Shown here: positions 16,707-24,918 of the stretch, in pieces | Position numbering within the stretch: position 1 is the first letter of the stretch | How the letters are laid out: the number at the start of each line of letters is the position of its first letter | NCBI GenBank assembly: GCA_031551125.1 | Contig: JAVBOB010000023.1 | Span: forward strand, 1 to 64,000 | From: JAIRNF01 sp031551125 | GTDB lineage: Bacteria > Bacteroidota > Bacteroidia > Bacteroidales > UBA932 | Length of the DNA stretch: 64,000 nucleotides | Direction: 5' to 3' | Position numbers and translations under genes: made by a program | Notes under the pieces: generated by a model | What the model saw: only the letters and a program-made list of their open reading frames with translations | Databases searched by the model: none | What the model was told of the DNA's origin: nothing

Positions 16707-18762
16707 ACCTTTCAATCCTAATTCTAGCATCCACAGCCACCACCTTTTCAGCCGTTCCAAGTAGCGGGTTTAGGTCCATTTCGAAAATCTCGGGAGCAAC
16801 GTTTACCAACGCTGATACGCGTACAACAACATCAACCAGTATATCTTCGTTTACTGGCTCTTGTCCGCGTACACCCTGAATAATCTTATAGCTGCGCAGG
16901 CGATGAATCATATCACGTGCTTCGCTTGGTGAGAGCGGGGCTAATCCGGCGTTTACATCCTTAAGCACCTCAATAAATATACCTCCCAAACCGCATAGTA
17001 CCATGTGTCCGAACTTGTCTTCTTTCTTAGCGCCCACAAACAGCTGTGTACCGCTAAGCATGGGTTGCAGCATAATAGCGGTAGTATCCTTAATCTTTAT
17101 CATGCGCTCAAACTCACGGTGTACCGTTTCGTCATCCTTTACGTTGAGTACTACGCCGCCTACATCCGACTTATGCACGGGGCCTACCACCTTCATTACA
17201 ACAGGGTAGCCAAGCGCTTTTGCCGAGCTAACCGCATCGTTCGCGGTAGTAACAACAGCCTCGCCTGCACGTGGAATTCCGGCGGCATCAAGCAACGCCT
17301 GTACCTTGTCGGGAGCAAGGTAGCCGTTAGCGGCAGCGTCAACTATGCTGCGTATTTTTTTGCTGTCAACGGCAGGTAGCTTCACTTCTGCCGCCATGGG
17401 CTTGGGTGTATGGTACACCTTAGCCAGCGCGTTACCAAATATTACCTCATCGGGGAAGTTGATACGTCCCTTAGCAATAAAGTGAGCAATCTCATCCTTC
17501 ACGTTGATGATAGAGGTAAGTATGGGGTATATAGGTTTTTTGCAGGTCTTCATTTTTTCGTCGAGCAGGTCGTACACATCGTACACGGGAAAAAGACCCG
17601 GACTGCCGAAGATAACGGCCATAGCGTCGATATTATCGAAATCGTTTTCGCAAGCATCAATAATGAAGCCCAGCTGTTCAGCCGTTCCGGTAGCCAAAAA
17701 GTCGATAGGGTTGGCAACCGATGAGCCTCCAAACAGCTTATCGAGCAAGGCTTTTGCCTTTGGCCCTTCAATATGCGGAACGTTAAGCCCGTTGTTGGAT
17801 AGCGCATCGGTAAGCATTACGGCAGGACCGCCCGCGTGGGTGATTACCGCAACGTTCTTACCCTTCAGCTCAGGGTGCATAAAAATGGAGGCAACGGTAA
17901 CCAGTTCCTCACGTCCGTAGCAACGAACAATACCCGCTTTACGGAACAGCGCGTCAACTGCTACATCGGGGCTGGCCAATGCTCCGGTATGTGATGATGC
18001 CGCGCGGCTTCCGGCCTCAGAGCATCCCGACTTGATAGCGGCAATTTTACATCCCTTACGAATAAGTGATGAAGCGTGTTTCAACAACATTTCCGGCTTG
18101 TTGATGCTCTCCATGTACAGCAGCTTTACCTGAGAACTCTTTCCCGGTACGTAGCTTTCGTCCAAGTATTTCAGAACATCTTCAACACCCATTTGCGCAC
18201 TGTTGCCGACAGAGTAAACGCTTGAGAAAGTGAGCCCTTTGGTGATACCCGTTTCTAAAATAAATACGGCAGTAGCGCCGGAAGCGGTAATGAAATCAAT
18301 ACCTGAATCGCTAAACTTTGGAATGGGACGGGTGAAAACACCTACATAGTTCGAATTCATCACGCCAATACAGTTCGGGCCAATAAGGCAGCCGCCTGTT
18401 TCGTTAATGGTCTTTACGATTTGCTCTTCAAGGCGGGCACCTTCTTCTCCTTCCTCATGGAATCCGGCGGAAAGAATGATGAATGCCTTGGTGTTCTTTT
18501 GACGAGCCAAAATATCTACTGTTTGAGGACAGAACTTGGCGGCTATGGCCAAAATGGCAAGGTCAACCTGAGGAAGCTCGCCTACATCACGGTATGACTT
18601 TACACCCTGCACCTCGTCCAGCTTGGGGTTTACTACGTATAGATTTCCGGCAAACTTATTTTCAATAAGGTTTTGCAGTACGCGTCCGCCCGGTTTAAAC
18701 ACATCATCAGAACCGCCTATAACGGCAATAGATTTTGGAGATAGAAGCTGTTGAGTAACCAT
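16705..18762 (-). CDS. Acetate/acyl-CoA synthetase (ADP-forming), fused alpha-beta
   Basis: The 685-residue protein has a CoA-binding Rossmann domain (SIAVIGGSDDVFKPGGRV near residue 11), two succinyl-CoA-ligase-like domains with the phosphorylated His258 in SSHTGALASPDVA, and a C-terminal ATP-grasp domain (YPVVMKVVGPVHKSDVGGVV). These enzymes convert an acyl-CoA plus ADP and phosphate to the free acid, CoA and ATP, and serve as an energy-conserving step in fermenters. It lies divergently from the RelA/SpoT gene and close to the lysine-fermentation cluster, whose acetyl-CoA it could use; that link is inference. Substrate preference cannot be read from the sequence. Confidence 0.9.
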   Translation of the reverse strand: MVTQQLLSPKSIAVIGGSDDVFKPGGRVLQNLIENKFAGNLYVVNPKLDEVQGVKSYRDVGELPQVDLAILAIAAKFCPQTVDILARQKNTKAFIILSAGFHEEGEEGARLEEQIVKTINETGGCLIGPNCIGVMNSNYVGVFTRPIPKFSDSGIDFITASGATAVFILETGITKGLTFSSVYSVGNSAQMGVEDVLKYLDESYVPGKSSQVKLLYMESINKPEMLLKHASSLIRKGCKIAAIKSGCSEAGSRAASSHTGALASPDVAVDALFRKAGIVRCYGREELVTVASIFMHPELKGKNVAVITHAGGPAVMLTDALSNNGLNVPHIEGPKAKALLDKLFGGSSVANPIDFLATGTAEQLGFIIDACENDFDNIDAMAVIFGSPGLFPVYDVYDLLDEKMKTCKKPIYPILTSIINVKDEIAHFIAKGRINFPDEVIFGNALAKVYHTPKPMAAEVKLPAVDSKKIRSIVDAAANGYLAPDKVQALLDAAGIPRAGEAVVTTANDAVSSAKALGYPVVMKVVGPVHKSDVGGVVLNVKDDETVHREFERMIKIKDTTAIMLQPMLSGTQLFVGAKKEDKFGHMVLCGLGGIFIEVLKDVNAGLAPLSPSEARDMIHRLRSYKIIQGVRGQEPVNEDILVDVVVRVSALVNVAPEIFEMDLNPLLGTAEKVVAVDARIRIER

Positions 18763-19003
18763 AAAGTATAATGTTTTTTGTATGTTTATATGTCAGATAT
18801 AAAGTTTTGGAGCCAATTAAGCTGAAAAGTGTGCTTAAAACGAATGGTAAAAATAGTAAGATTTTTTGGAGGTTGAACCAAAACGCTTATAAAGCGAAAA
18901 ATACTTGTATTTCCGGGCAGAAAAGCCTAAATTTGCAAATGGCAATTGTAAACATTGATTGCTGTTTTGGTGTTTATTGAATTAATTACAGTTAACTGAT
19001 CTG
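18763..19003. other. AT-rich divergent intergenic region
   Basis: This stretch between the acyl-CoA synthetase start and the small frame at 19004 has no gene I can support. It is A/T-rich and presumably carries promoters for both directions, but no full TAnnTTTG match stands close to either start. Confidence 0.5.
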
Positions 19004-19150
19004 ATGGAATTAATAAATAGCATAGTGCAACTTTGCTCGGGATATCACCGATGGAGTCGACATACATCTGCGTTTGACATGGACGGTTATTGTTATGCGA
19101 AAATTTTTATGTCGGATTCAAATGTGCACGGTATTTCAAAAAGGGAGTAG
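19004..19150 (+). CDS. Putative 48-residue small protein
   Basis: An ATG at 19004 opens a 48-codon frame ending at TAG 19148-19150, just 27 bp before a rho-independent terminator on the same strand. The second half, FDMDGYCYAKIFMSDSNVHG followed by ISKRE, has a mixed composition that looks translated rather than random. Nothing else between the acyl-CoA synthetase and RelA/SpoT genes explains the terminator. It may instead be a remnant of a longer gene. I recognise no family with confidence. Confidence 0.4.
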   Translation: MELINSIVQLCSGYHRWSRHTSAFDMDGYCYAKIFMSDSNVHGISKRE

Positions 19151-19177
19151 TCGCTTAGCTATGAATAAGTATAGAGA

Positions 19178-19211
19178 AGCCCTGCCCTTGTAAAATGGCG
19201 GGGCTTTTTTG
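19178..19211 (+). terminator. Rho-independent terminator upstream of the RelA/SpoT gene
   Basis: Arms agccctgcc and ggcggggct (one G-T pair) flank a ten-base loop and are followed by six T residues. It lies upstream of the RelA/SpoT start, so it must end an earlier transcript, most plausibly the small frame at 19004, or attenuate the RelA/SpoT message. Confidence 0.8.
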
Positions 19212-19252
19212 TGGCTGAAAAGAGAGTAGTGGATAGAAAAGTTAGATGAGAG

Positions 19253-21415
19253 ATGGAAGTTATAGTAGAAGGTAAGGTAGCTAAAGCGTTCATAGAGTTG
19301 GATGCTTGTTTTAGCGATTTCAGCGCTAAAGACCGGACAATGGTTAAACATGCGTTTGATATAGCCTGTTCGGCGCTTGACGGGAAGTTTCGCGAGAACG
19401 GTGACCCGTTTGTTTTTCATGCTATTAATGTGGCTCGAATTGTGGTGGAAGAGGTAGGTCTTTTAGCACAATCGGCTGCGGCTGTTTTTTTGCACGAGGC
19501 TATGCGAACAAGCGAGCAGAGCGAAGCGGCTATTGTAAAGGCGTTTGGTCGTGAGGTTTTCGGTATTGTAAGCGGCCTCGACAAAATATCACATATAGAT
19601 ATTAAGGCAACCAGCCTTCAGGCGGAAAACTTTCGTAAGCTAATCGTTTCGCTTTCCAGCGACCCGAGGGTTACCATTATTAAGCTGGCTGACCGTTTGG
19701 AGGTAATGCGTTCGTTGAACTTTTTCTCCCCCTTAAAGCAGCAGAAAAAGTCAACGGAAACTTTGTTGCTGTACGCTCCTATTGCTCACCAGTTGGGATT
19801 GTACAAGTTAAAGTCGGAATTGGAGGATTTGTCGTTACGCTACACCAATCCCGAAGCGTACCGACTTATAACCAATAAGCTGAAAAGTACGGCTGATGAC
19901 CGTAACAAGCTAATCAAAGAGTTTTTGCAACCAATTGAGAAGGAGCTAAAGCGACAAAAAATGCAGTACGAGGTAAAAAGTCGAACCAAATCCGTTTACT
20001 CTATTTGGACAAAGATGCAAAAGCAAAAGGTAGATTTCGAAGGAGTATTCGATGTTTTTGCTATTCGTATTATTCTTGATGTTTCGCTAGAAGAAGAAAA
20101 AGCCGAATGCTGGAAGGTATATTCTATTGTTACCTCCTTCTACGAACCACATACGGAGCGGTTGCGTGACTGGATTACCATGCCCAAAGCCAGCGGTTAC
20201 GAGTCGTTACACACAACGGTTGCAACCCCTGATGACAAGACGGTAGAAGTACAGATTCGTACTATCCGTATGGACGAAGTGGCGGAGAAAGGAGCTGCAG
20301 CACACTGGAGGTATAAGGGGATTCGGCAATCGCAAGGCGTTCAGCAATGGCTTGACAAGGTGAGAGAGCTACTTGAGTCTCCGGGTGGTGTTGACAGAGA
20401 TAGCTTTTTGAACTTCACCCCAAATGAAATATTTGTGTTTACGCCCAACGGCGACCTTAGGCGTTTACCTGTAGGTGCCACCGTTCTTGATTTTGCATTC
20501 GATATACACAGCGGAATTGGAGCAAAGTGTATAGGTGCAAAGGTGAACGGGCGTAATGTTCCTATAAAAGAGACGCTGAAAACGGGTGATTCGGTAGAGG
20601 TAACAACGGCAAAAAACCAGCAACCAAAGGCTGACTGGTTGAACTATGTGGTAAGCTCAAAAGCTCGTGCCAGAATAAAATCAGCGCTTCGCGAAGAGGA
20701 GCTGAAGGTTGCCGATGTGGGCAAGGAGCTACTGGAGCGCAGGTTGAAAAACTGGAAGATAGCTTCGCTGGATTCGGCTTTAGCCGTGTTGATGAAACAC
20801 TATAAGCTGAAAACAATAACGGAACTATACTCTCAGCTGGCTACCGATAAAATAAATATGCAGGAGGCAAAGGATGTGCTTACCGGCACATTTGTGGCCG
20901 AGCAACCGGATACTGAACAGCAACCTGCACCTACTGTAAAAAAGGTAAAAGAAGGTAAGGTTATTGATGATTGCCTATTGATAGATGAAAAATTGAACAG
21001 CTTGAGCTATAAGCTGGCTAAATGTTGTAATCCCATTCGTGGTGATGATATTTTCGGCTTTGTTACCATTAACGACGGGATAAAGATACACCGCTTCAGC
21101 TGTCCGAACGCTTCGCGCTTGCTTGATAAGTACGATTACCGTGTGGTAAAAGCCAAGTGGAGAGAAACGGATGCGAATATTTTCCAAGCCTCCATTAAAG
21201 TAGTTGGCTATGACGAATTGGGTTTGGTTGGTAACATTACAGAGGTGTTATCATCACTTTCGGTAGCGGTTCGCAGCATGAACGTAAATGCCAGGAAAGG
21301 ACATAGTGAGGTAAAGCTGCAAGTTATGGTATCAGGTACTAAACTGTTGGATATGTTGTTGTATAGGTTGCAATCAATTAAGGGAGTAGAGAAAGTTGTA
21401 AGGGTTTCGCAGTAA
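19253..21415 (+). CDS. RelA/SpoT (p)ppGpp synthetase with degenerate hydrolase site
   Basis: The 720-residue protein has the full long-RSH layout: HD domain (about 30-190), synthetase (about 230-350, with SRTKSVYSIWTKMQ, a GYESLHTT-type motif and VEVQIRTIRMDEVAEKGAAA), TGS (about 385-450, FVFTPNGDLRRLPVGATVLD), and a C-terminal zinc-finger/ACT regulatory part. In the HD domain the first histidines remain (His56, His81), but the HD aspartate is Glu82, the following ED pair is Arg85-Thr86, and the conserved Asn of DRLHNM is Val151. The hydrolase is therefore predicted inactive and the protein a net (p)ppGpp synthetase. It lies upstream of the lysine cluster on the same strand. Confidence 0.93.
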   Translation: MEVIVEGKVAKAFIELDACFSDFSAKDRTMVKHAFDIACSALDGKFRENGDPFVFHAINVARIVVEEVGLLAQSAAAVFLHEAMRTSEQSEAAIVKAFGREVFGIVSGLDKISHIDIKATSLQAENFRKLIVSLSSDPRVTIIKLADRLEVMRSLNFFSPLKQQKKSTETLLLYAPIAHQLGLYKLKSELEDLSLRYTNPEAYRLITNKLKSTADDRNKLIKEFLQPIEKELKRQKMQYEVKSRTKSVYSIWTKMQKQKVDFEGVFDVFAIRIILDVSLEEEKAECWKVYSIVTSFYEPHTERLRDWITMPKASGYESLHTTVATPDDKTVEVQIRTIRMDEVAEKGAAAHWRYKGIRQSQGVQQWLDKVRELLESPGGVDRDSFLNFTPNEIFVFTPNGDLRRLPVGATVLDFAFDIHSGIGAKCIGAKVNGRNVPIKETLKTGDSVEVTTAKNQQPKADWLNYVVSSKARARIKSALREEELKVADVGKELLERRLKNWKIASLDSALAVLMKHYKLKTITELYSQLATDKINMQEAKDVLTGTFVAEQPDTEQQPAPTVKKVKEGKVIDDCLLIDEKLNSLSYKLAKCCNPIRGDDIFGFVTINDGIKIHRFSCPNASRLLDKYDYRVVKAKWRETDANIFQASIKVVGYDELGLVGNITEVLSSLSVAVRSMNVNARKGHSEVKLQVMVSGTKLLDMLLYRLQSIKGVEKVVRVSQ

Positions 21416-21585
21416 TCGTTTGCAGATATTTAACAGTGACGGCGAAACTTTCACATTGTGAATTTTTTATTGCCAAATCTTTCATCCTGAAACAAAATAT
21501 CGGTTTGGACTTCCAGCCTGTTCGAACTATTGAAAGAGTGGCGTAAAACAGGTATATGTTTTTAGGTTACTAGCGTAAAAAAAAT

Positions 21586-21593
21586 TAAATTTG
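21586..21593 (+). promoter_or_regulatory. Putative -7 box for the lysine-fermentation cluster
   Basis: TAAATTTG matches the Bacteroidota TAnnTTTG box, 52 nt before the atoD start in the 230-bp gap after the RelA/SpoT gene. No TTG stands at the expected -33 position, so support is partial. Confidence 0.4.
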
Positions 21594-21645
21594 CGGGCGT
21601 TGTTGAAAAAGCTTTACCAAAAATCTTCAAATAGACTGCAAACTT

Positions 21646-22296
21646 ATGAGCAAATTCATTTCGGCTGATGAAGCCATTTCAAAGATAAAGGACGGAATGT
21701 CCATCATGATTGGAGGTTTTTTGGCCAACGGTACGCCCGAAACTTTGATAGATGCGCTGGTTCGTTCGGGGGTTAAGAATTTAACCATCATAGGTAATGA
21801 TACCGGATTCCCTGATAGGGGAATTGGAAAGTTGGTTGTAAACAAGCAGGTAAAGCGTGTTGTAACCTCACATGTAGGTACGAACCCTGTTACCGGCGAC
21901 CAGATGAATGCCGGAGAGCTGGAGGTAACCTTTGTTCCGCAAGGTACGCTGGCAGAGCAGGTACGTGCAGGCGGAGCAGGCTTAGGCGGTTTTCTTACCC
22001 CTACAGGCTTAGGTACTGTTATTGCTGAAGGAAAGCAGGTAGTTACCGTTGATGGAAAAGAATACTTGCTGGAAAAACCTATTCGTGCAGATGTTGCGCT
22101 ACTTAAAGCTAGCGTTTGTGATAAAAAAGGTAATTTGGTGTACAAGGGTACTACCCAAAACTTCAACCCGCTGATGGCTGCTGCTGCCGACCTTGTAATT
22201 GCGGAGGTTGAAGAGGTGGTAGAAACCGGAGAAATACCAATGGAAGAGGTGAAAACTCCTTTCATTTTTGTGGACTATTTAGTACAACCTAAATAG
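21646..22296 (+). CDS. atoD: Acetoacetate/butyrate CoA-transferase alpha subunit
   Basis: The 216-residue protein has the alpha-subunit signature IGGFLANGTPETLIDAL near residue 24 and the later GTLAEQVRAGGAGLGGF loop that binds CoA. With the beta subunit encoded 12 kb downstream (34140) it should transfer CoA from butyryl-CoA to acetoacetate, giving acetoacetyl-CoA and butyrate, the last step of lysine fermentation. The two subunits are usually adjacent; here they bracket the whole cluster as its first and last genes. A half copy of repeat family C follows the stop. Confidence 0.93.
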   Translation: MSKFISADEAISKIKDGMSIMIGGFLANGTPETLIDALVRSGVKNLTIIGNDTGFPDRGIGKLVVNKQVKRVVTSHVGTNPVTGDQMNAGELEVTFVPQGTLAEQVRAGGAGLGGFLTPTGLGTVIAEGKQVVTVDGKEYLLEKPIRADVALLKASVCDKKGNLVYKGTTQNFNPLMAAAADLVIAEVEEVVETGEIPMEEVKTPFIFVDYLVQPK

Positions 22297-22300
22297 ACGT

Positions 22301-22333
22301 CGTCATTGCGAGCGTAAGCGTGGCAATCTGTTG
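22301..22333. repeat. Family C half element (CGTCATTGCGAGCG type)
   Basis: It starts cgtcattgcgagcgtaagcg and continues with a ggcaatctgttg tail, but lacks the facing arm found in full copies at 28530 and 44825. It lies in the atoD-kal gap. Confidence 0.65.
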
Positions 22334-22370
22334 AATATAGTCGTGTAACTAACCTTATAAACATATACTT

Positions 22371-22757
22371 ATGGCAAAATCAATAATTAGATTAAGAATG
22401 AGCTGTCATGATGCTCACTATGGTGGCGGACTGATTGATGGAGCAAAAATGCTTCAGCTATTTGGCGACGTTGCTACCGAGCTGCTCATACAGCATGATG
22501 GCGATGAAGGCTTATTCAAGGCTTATGATAGCATAGAATTTATGGCTCCTGTTTACGCAGGTGATTATATAGAAGCAGTTGGCGAAATTGTAAGCGCAGG
22601 CAACAGCTCACGTAAAATGGTATTTGAGGCTCGCAAGGTAATTGTTCCTCGTCCTGACATTTCGGCTTCGGCAGCCGATGTACTGGCTGAACCTATTGTG
22701 GTTTGCCGTGCAAGTGGAACATGTGTTGTACCGAAAGAGTGTCAGAGGAAAAAGTAG
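22371..22757 (+). CDS. kal: 3-aminobutyryl-CoA ammonia-lyase
   Basis: The 128-residue hotdog-fold protein opens with IIRLRMSCHDAHYGGGLIDG and has the typical AKMLQLFGDVATELLI and PVYAGDYIEAVGEI segments. Kal removes ammonia from L-3-aminobutyryl-CoA to give crotonyl-CoA in anaerobic lysine degradation. The length matches the family. Position between atoD and kce supports the call. It is a small cytoplasmic enzyme. Confidence 0.93.
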   Translation: MAKSIIRLRMSCHDAHYGGGLIDGAKMLQLFGDVATELLIQHDGDEGLFKAYDSIEFMAPVYAGDYIEAVGEIVSAGNSSRKMVFEARKVIVPRPDISASAADVLAEPIVVCRASGTCVVPKECQRKK

Positions 22758-22799
22758 AATAGTAATAGCGTTATAGAAAAATAATGTACTAGAATATCT

Positions 22800-23900
22800 A
22801 TGTATCGCATAAAATTTTTCATTCTTTTTGTAGCTGGTATATTTTGCCTAGCTTCTTGCAGCAAAGATAATGGTGGAGATGGCTTAAGTTCCCAATTGAA
22901 AGAGTGCATTGCTACTTGTACGCTTGAGGTGGTGGAGGTTTCTTATAACTCGGTAATATTGAAAGTTAATAATATTGATAAGTTGAAACAGTTAGGGTAT
23001 TCTGTATATGCGTATGTCAATCTATCCTCAAATTATACTTGCACGTTGAGCGAAGATGAAAACGGGATGTTTCCTTGTAATGGGCTGAGCAAAAACACCT
23101 CATATACAGCACAAATGCAGATATACAATAACAATGAATATGCGGAAGGAAACAAAGTTTCATTTTCAACAAAAGGGTACAATATAGATCTTGCGCACTT
23201 TTACAGCTACTTGCCTTCAAATGCTTACAATCTCGGCAATATGATTGTTGCTATAGAGGGGGCAGAGTTTCATGTGTTTGCTTCGGGCTTTAGTACATCA
23301 AATAGCAAGGTTGAGATGGTAAGTAGAAATGAGCCAAAGAGTAGGACTCTTCTTTCATCAACCGTTATTAGCCCAAGTGAAATTACATTTAAAATCCCGA
23401 ATGATATTCTTTCAAATGACATTAATACTTATGAATATTATCGGGATTTTAGCATAGAGGTTAACGGGCATCCTATATTTTCGTATGGTAATATGATTAA
23501 TGAAAGGTTTGAAGAACCGGCCTATTTCCATGTATATAACGATACTCCGTTGATTAATAGCGTGTCTAAAAGCTCCGGAACGGTAACTTTTGGCGGTTAT
23601 TTGTATAACCTTTCATTTATTGATGCTACTCCAAGTTTTATGGGTATTCCTATTTTACCTCAATCATATACGTTGATTGTAAAGTCTGGAGGGATGGAAG
23701 TTGGAAGATATACAAAAAGTTCGATGAATTTGTTTGCTAATGGGAGTAGGGTTGGCTACAAGTTTTCTTTGCATCATTGCTCGGGCTTTGATGTAAATTC
23801 GTCTTTATTTCCCAGTAGGGGCGTTTTTAGTGTTTGTGTTGAATTAACAATGAGCAATGGTAGCGTATTACGAACAAACGAATTTGAATTTACATATTAA
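22800..23900 (+). CDS. Hypothetical lipoprotein lying inside the lysine cluster
   Basis: The 366-residue protein has a lipoprotein signal with lipobox LASC (Cys20) followed by a Ser/Asp/Gly linker. An N-terminal part resembles a fibronectin type III domain (VVEVSYNSVILKVNN, later YTAQMQIYNNNEYAEGNKVS), and a middle part resembles an IPT/TIG-type Ig fold (ASGFSTSNSKVEM, ISPSEITFKIPNDIL). It belongs to a class of Bacteroidota surface lipoproteins, not to any known lysine enzyme. It sits on the coding strand between kal (42 bp upstream) and kce (36 bp downstream) and is more AT-rich than both. It may be an insertion, or a surface partner such as a substrate-binding protein. Confidence 0.78.
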   Translation: MYRIKFFILFVAGIFCLASCSKDNGGDGLSSQLKECIATCTLEVVEVSYNSVILKVNNIDKLKQLGYSVYAYVNLSSNYTCTLSEDENGMFPCNGLSKNTSYTAQMQIYNNNEYAEGNKVSFSTKGYNIDLAHFYSYLPSNAYNLGNMIVAIEGAEFHVFASGFSTSNSKVEMVSRNEPKSRTLLSSTVISPSEITFKIPNDILSNDINTYEYYRDFSIEVNGHPIFSYGNMINERFEEPAYFHVYNDTPLINSVSKSSGTVTFGGYLYNLSFIDATPSFMGIPILPQSYTLIVKSGGMEVGRYTKSSMNLFANGSRVGYKFSLHHCSGFDVNSSLFPSRGVFSVCVELTMSNGSVLRTNEFEFTY

Positions 23901-23936
23901 TCAGTTGTTGTTTACTGTATAACCTATTTGCATGTT

Positions 23937-24755
23937 ATGGAAAAACTAATTATAACGGCTGCTATTTGCGGCGCAGAAGTACTGAAAGAGCATAACCCTG
24001 CCGTTCCTTATACGGTTGAGGAGTGTGTGCGTGAGGCTAAGTCGGCATACGATGCTGGTGCAAGCATCATTCACCTACACGTGCGTTATGACGATGGCAA
24101 GCCTACGCAAGATAAGGCTCGCTTTAAGATGGTAATGGATGCTATTAAAGCTGTAATTCCCGATGTGATTATTCAACCTTCAACAGGAGGTGCTGTAGGA
24201 ATGACCAACGATGAACGCTTGCAACCTACCGAACTTAAGCCGGAAATGGCAACGCTTGACTGCGGAACGCTGAATTTTGGTGGCGACGAAGTTTTTGAAA
24301 ATACCGAAAATACGATCATATACTTTGGTAAGCGAATGATTGAGCTGGGCATTAAACCCGAGCTCGAAGTGTTCGATAAAAGTATGATTGATATGGCGCT
24401 ACGCTTACAGAAGAAAGGTTATATCAAAACACCTATGCACTTTGACTTTGTGATGGGTGTAAACGGAGGTATATCCGGTGAGTTGCGTGATTTTGTTTTT
24501 ATGCGCGGCAGTATTCCTGCTGGTTCAACTTATACCGTTGCGGGTGTTGGCCGTTATGAATTTCCGCTTGCGATGGCCGCTATTATTGACGGTGGACACG
24601 TTCGCGTGGGCTTTGAAGACAACGTTTACCTTGCAAAGGGAGTGTTGGCAAAATCTAACGGTGAGCTGGTAGCAAAAGTAGTACGTATGGCTAAGGAGTT
24701 AGGACGTGAAGTTGCCACTCCTGCCGAAGCAAGAAAAATATTAGGTCTTGCATAG
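23937..24755 (+). CDS. kce: 3-keto-5-aminohexanoate cleavage enzyme
   Basis: The frame begins at a TTG (23928), but ATG 23937 (MEKLIITAAICGAEV) is the family start, giving 272 residues. His46 and His48 in IIHLHVRYDDGKPT and a Glu near 227 in VRVGFEDNVYLAKG are the expected metal ligands of the BKACE (DUF849) fold. Kce uses acetyl-CoA to cleave 3-keto-5-aminohexanoate into 3-aminobutyryl-CoA and acetoacetate. Its product feeds Kal and its acetoacetate feeds AtoDA, both encoded in this cluster. Confidence 0.95.
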   Translation: MEKLIITAAICGAEVLKEHNPAVPYTVEECVREAKSAYDAGASIIHLHVRYDDGKPTQDKARFKMVMDAIKAVIPDVIIQPSTGGAVGMTNDERLQPTELKPEMATLDCGTLNFGGDEVFENTENTIIYFGKRMIELGIKPELEVFDKSMIDMALRLQKKGYIKTPMHFDFVMGVNGGISGELRDFVFMRGSIPAGSTYTVAGVGRYEFPLAMAAIIDGGHVRVGFEDNVYLAKGVLAKSNGELVAKVVRMAKELGREVATPAEARKILGLA

Positions 24756-24856
24756 TAAAAGAAAAAGAGGATGGGAAGTTTTCAGATAAAAATACAGGAA
24801 CGAGTTCGTTGGCGCGAGGTATTCGATTTGTAGCCAACCACTGTTTAATGTGTATT

Positions 24857-24880
24857 GTTACTGTACTCTGTTACAGTAAC
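24857..24880. promoter_or_regulatory. Hairpin in the leader of the first kdd gene
   Basis: Perfect nine-bp arms gttactgta and tacagtaac are separated by six bases, ending 38 nt before kdd. It may be an operator or a transcript hairpin; the function is unknown. It is the only distinct structure in the kce-kdd gap and shows no family relation to repeats A to K. Confidence 0.4.
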
Positions 24881-24918
24881 CGCTAAACTTAATTACTCAT
24901 TTTCAAATTCTTATTACA

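Noticed and set aside
21416..21645. Lysine or cobalamin riboswitch upstream of the lysine cluster
   Set aside because: The 230-bp region is too short and lacks recognisable conserved box elements of either class.
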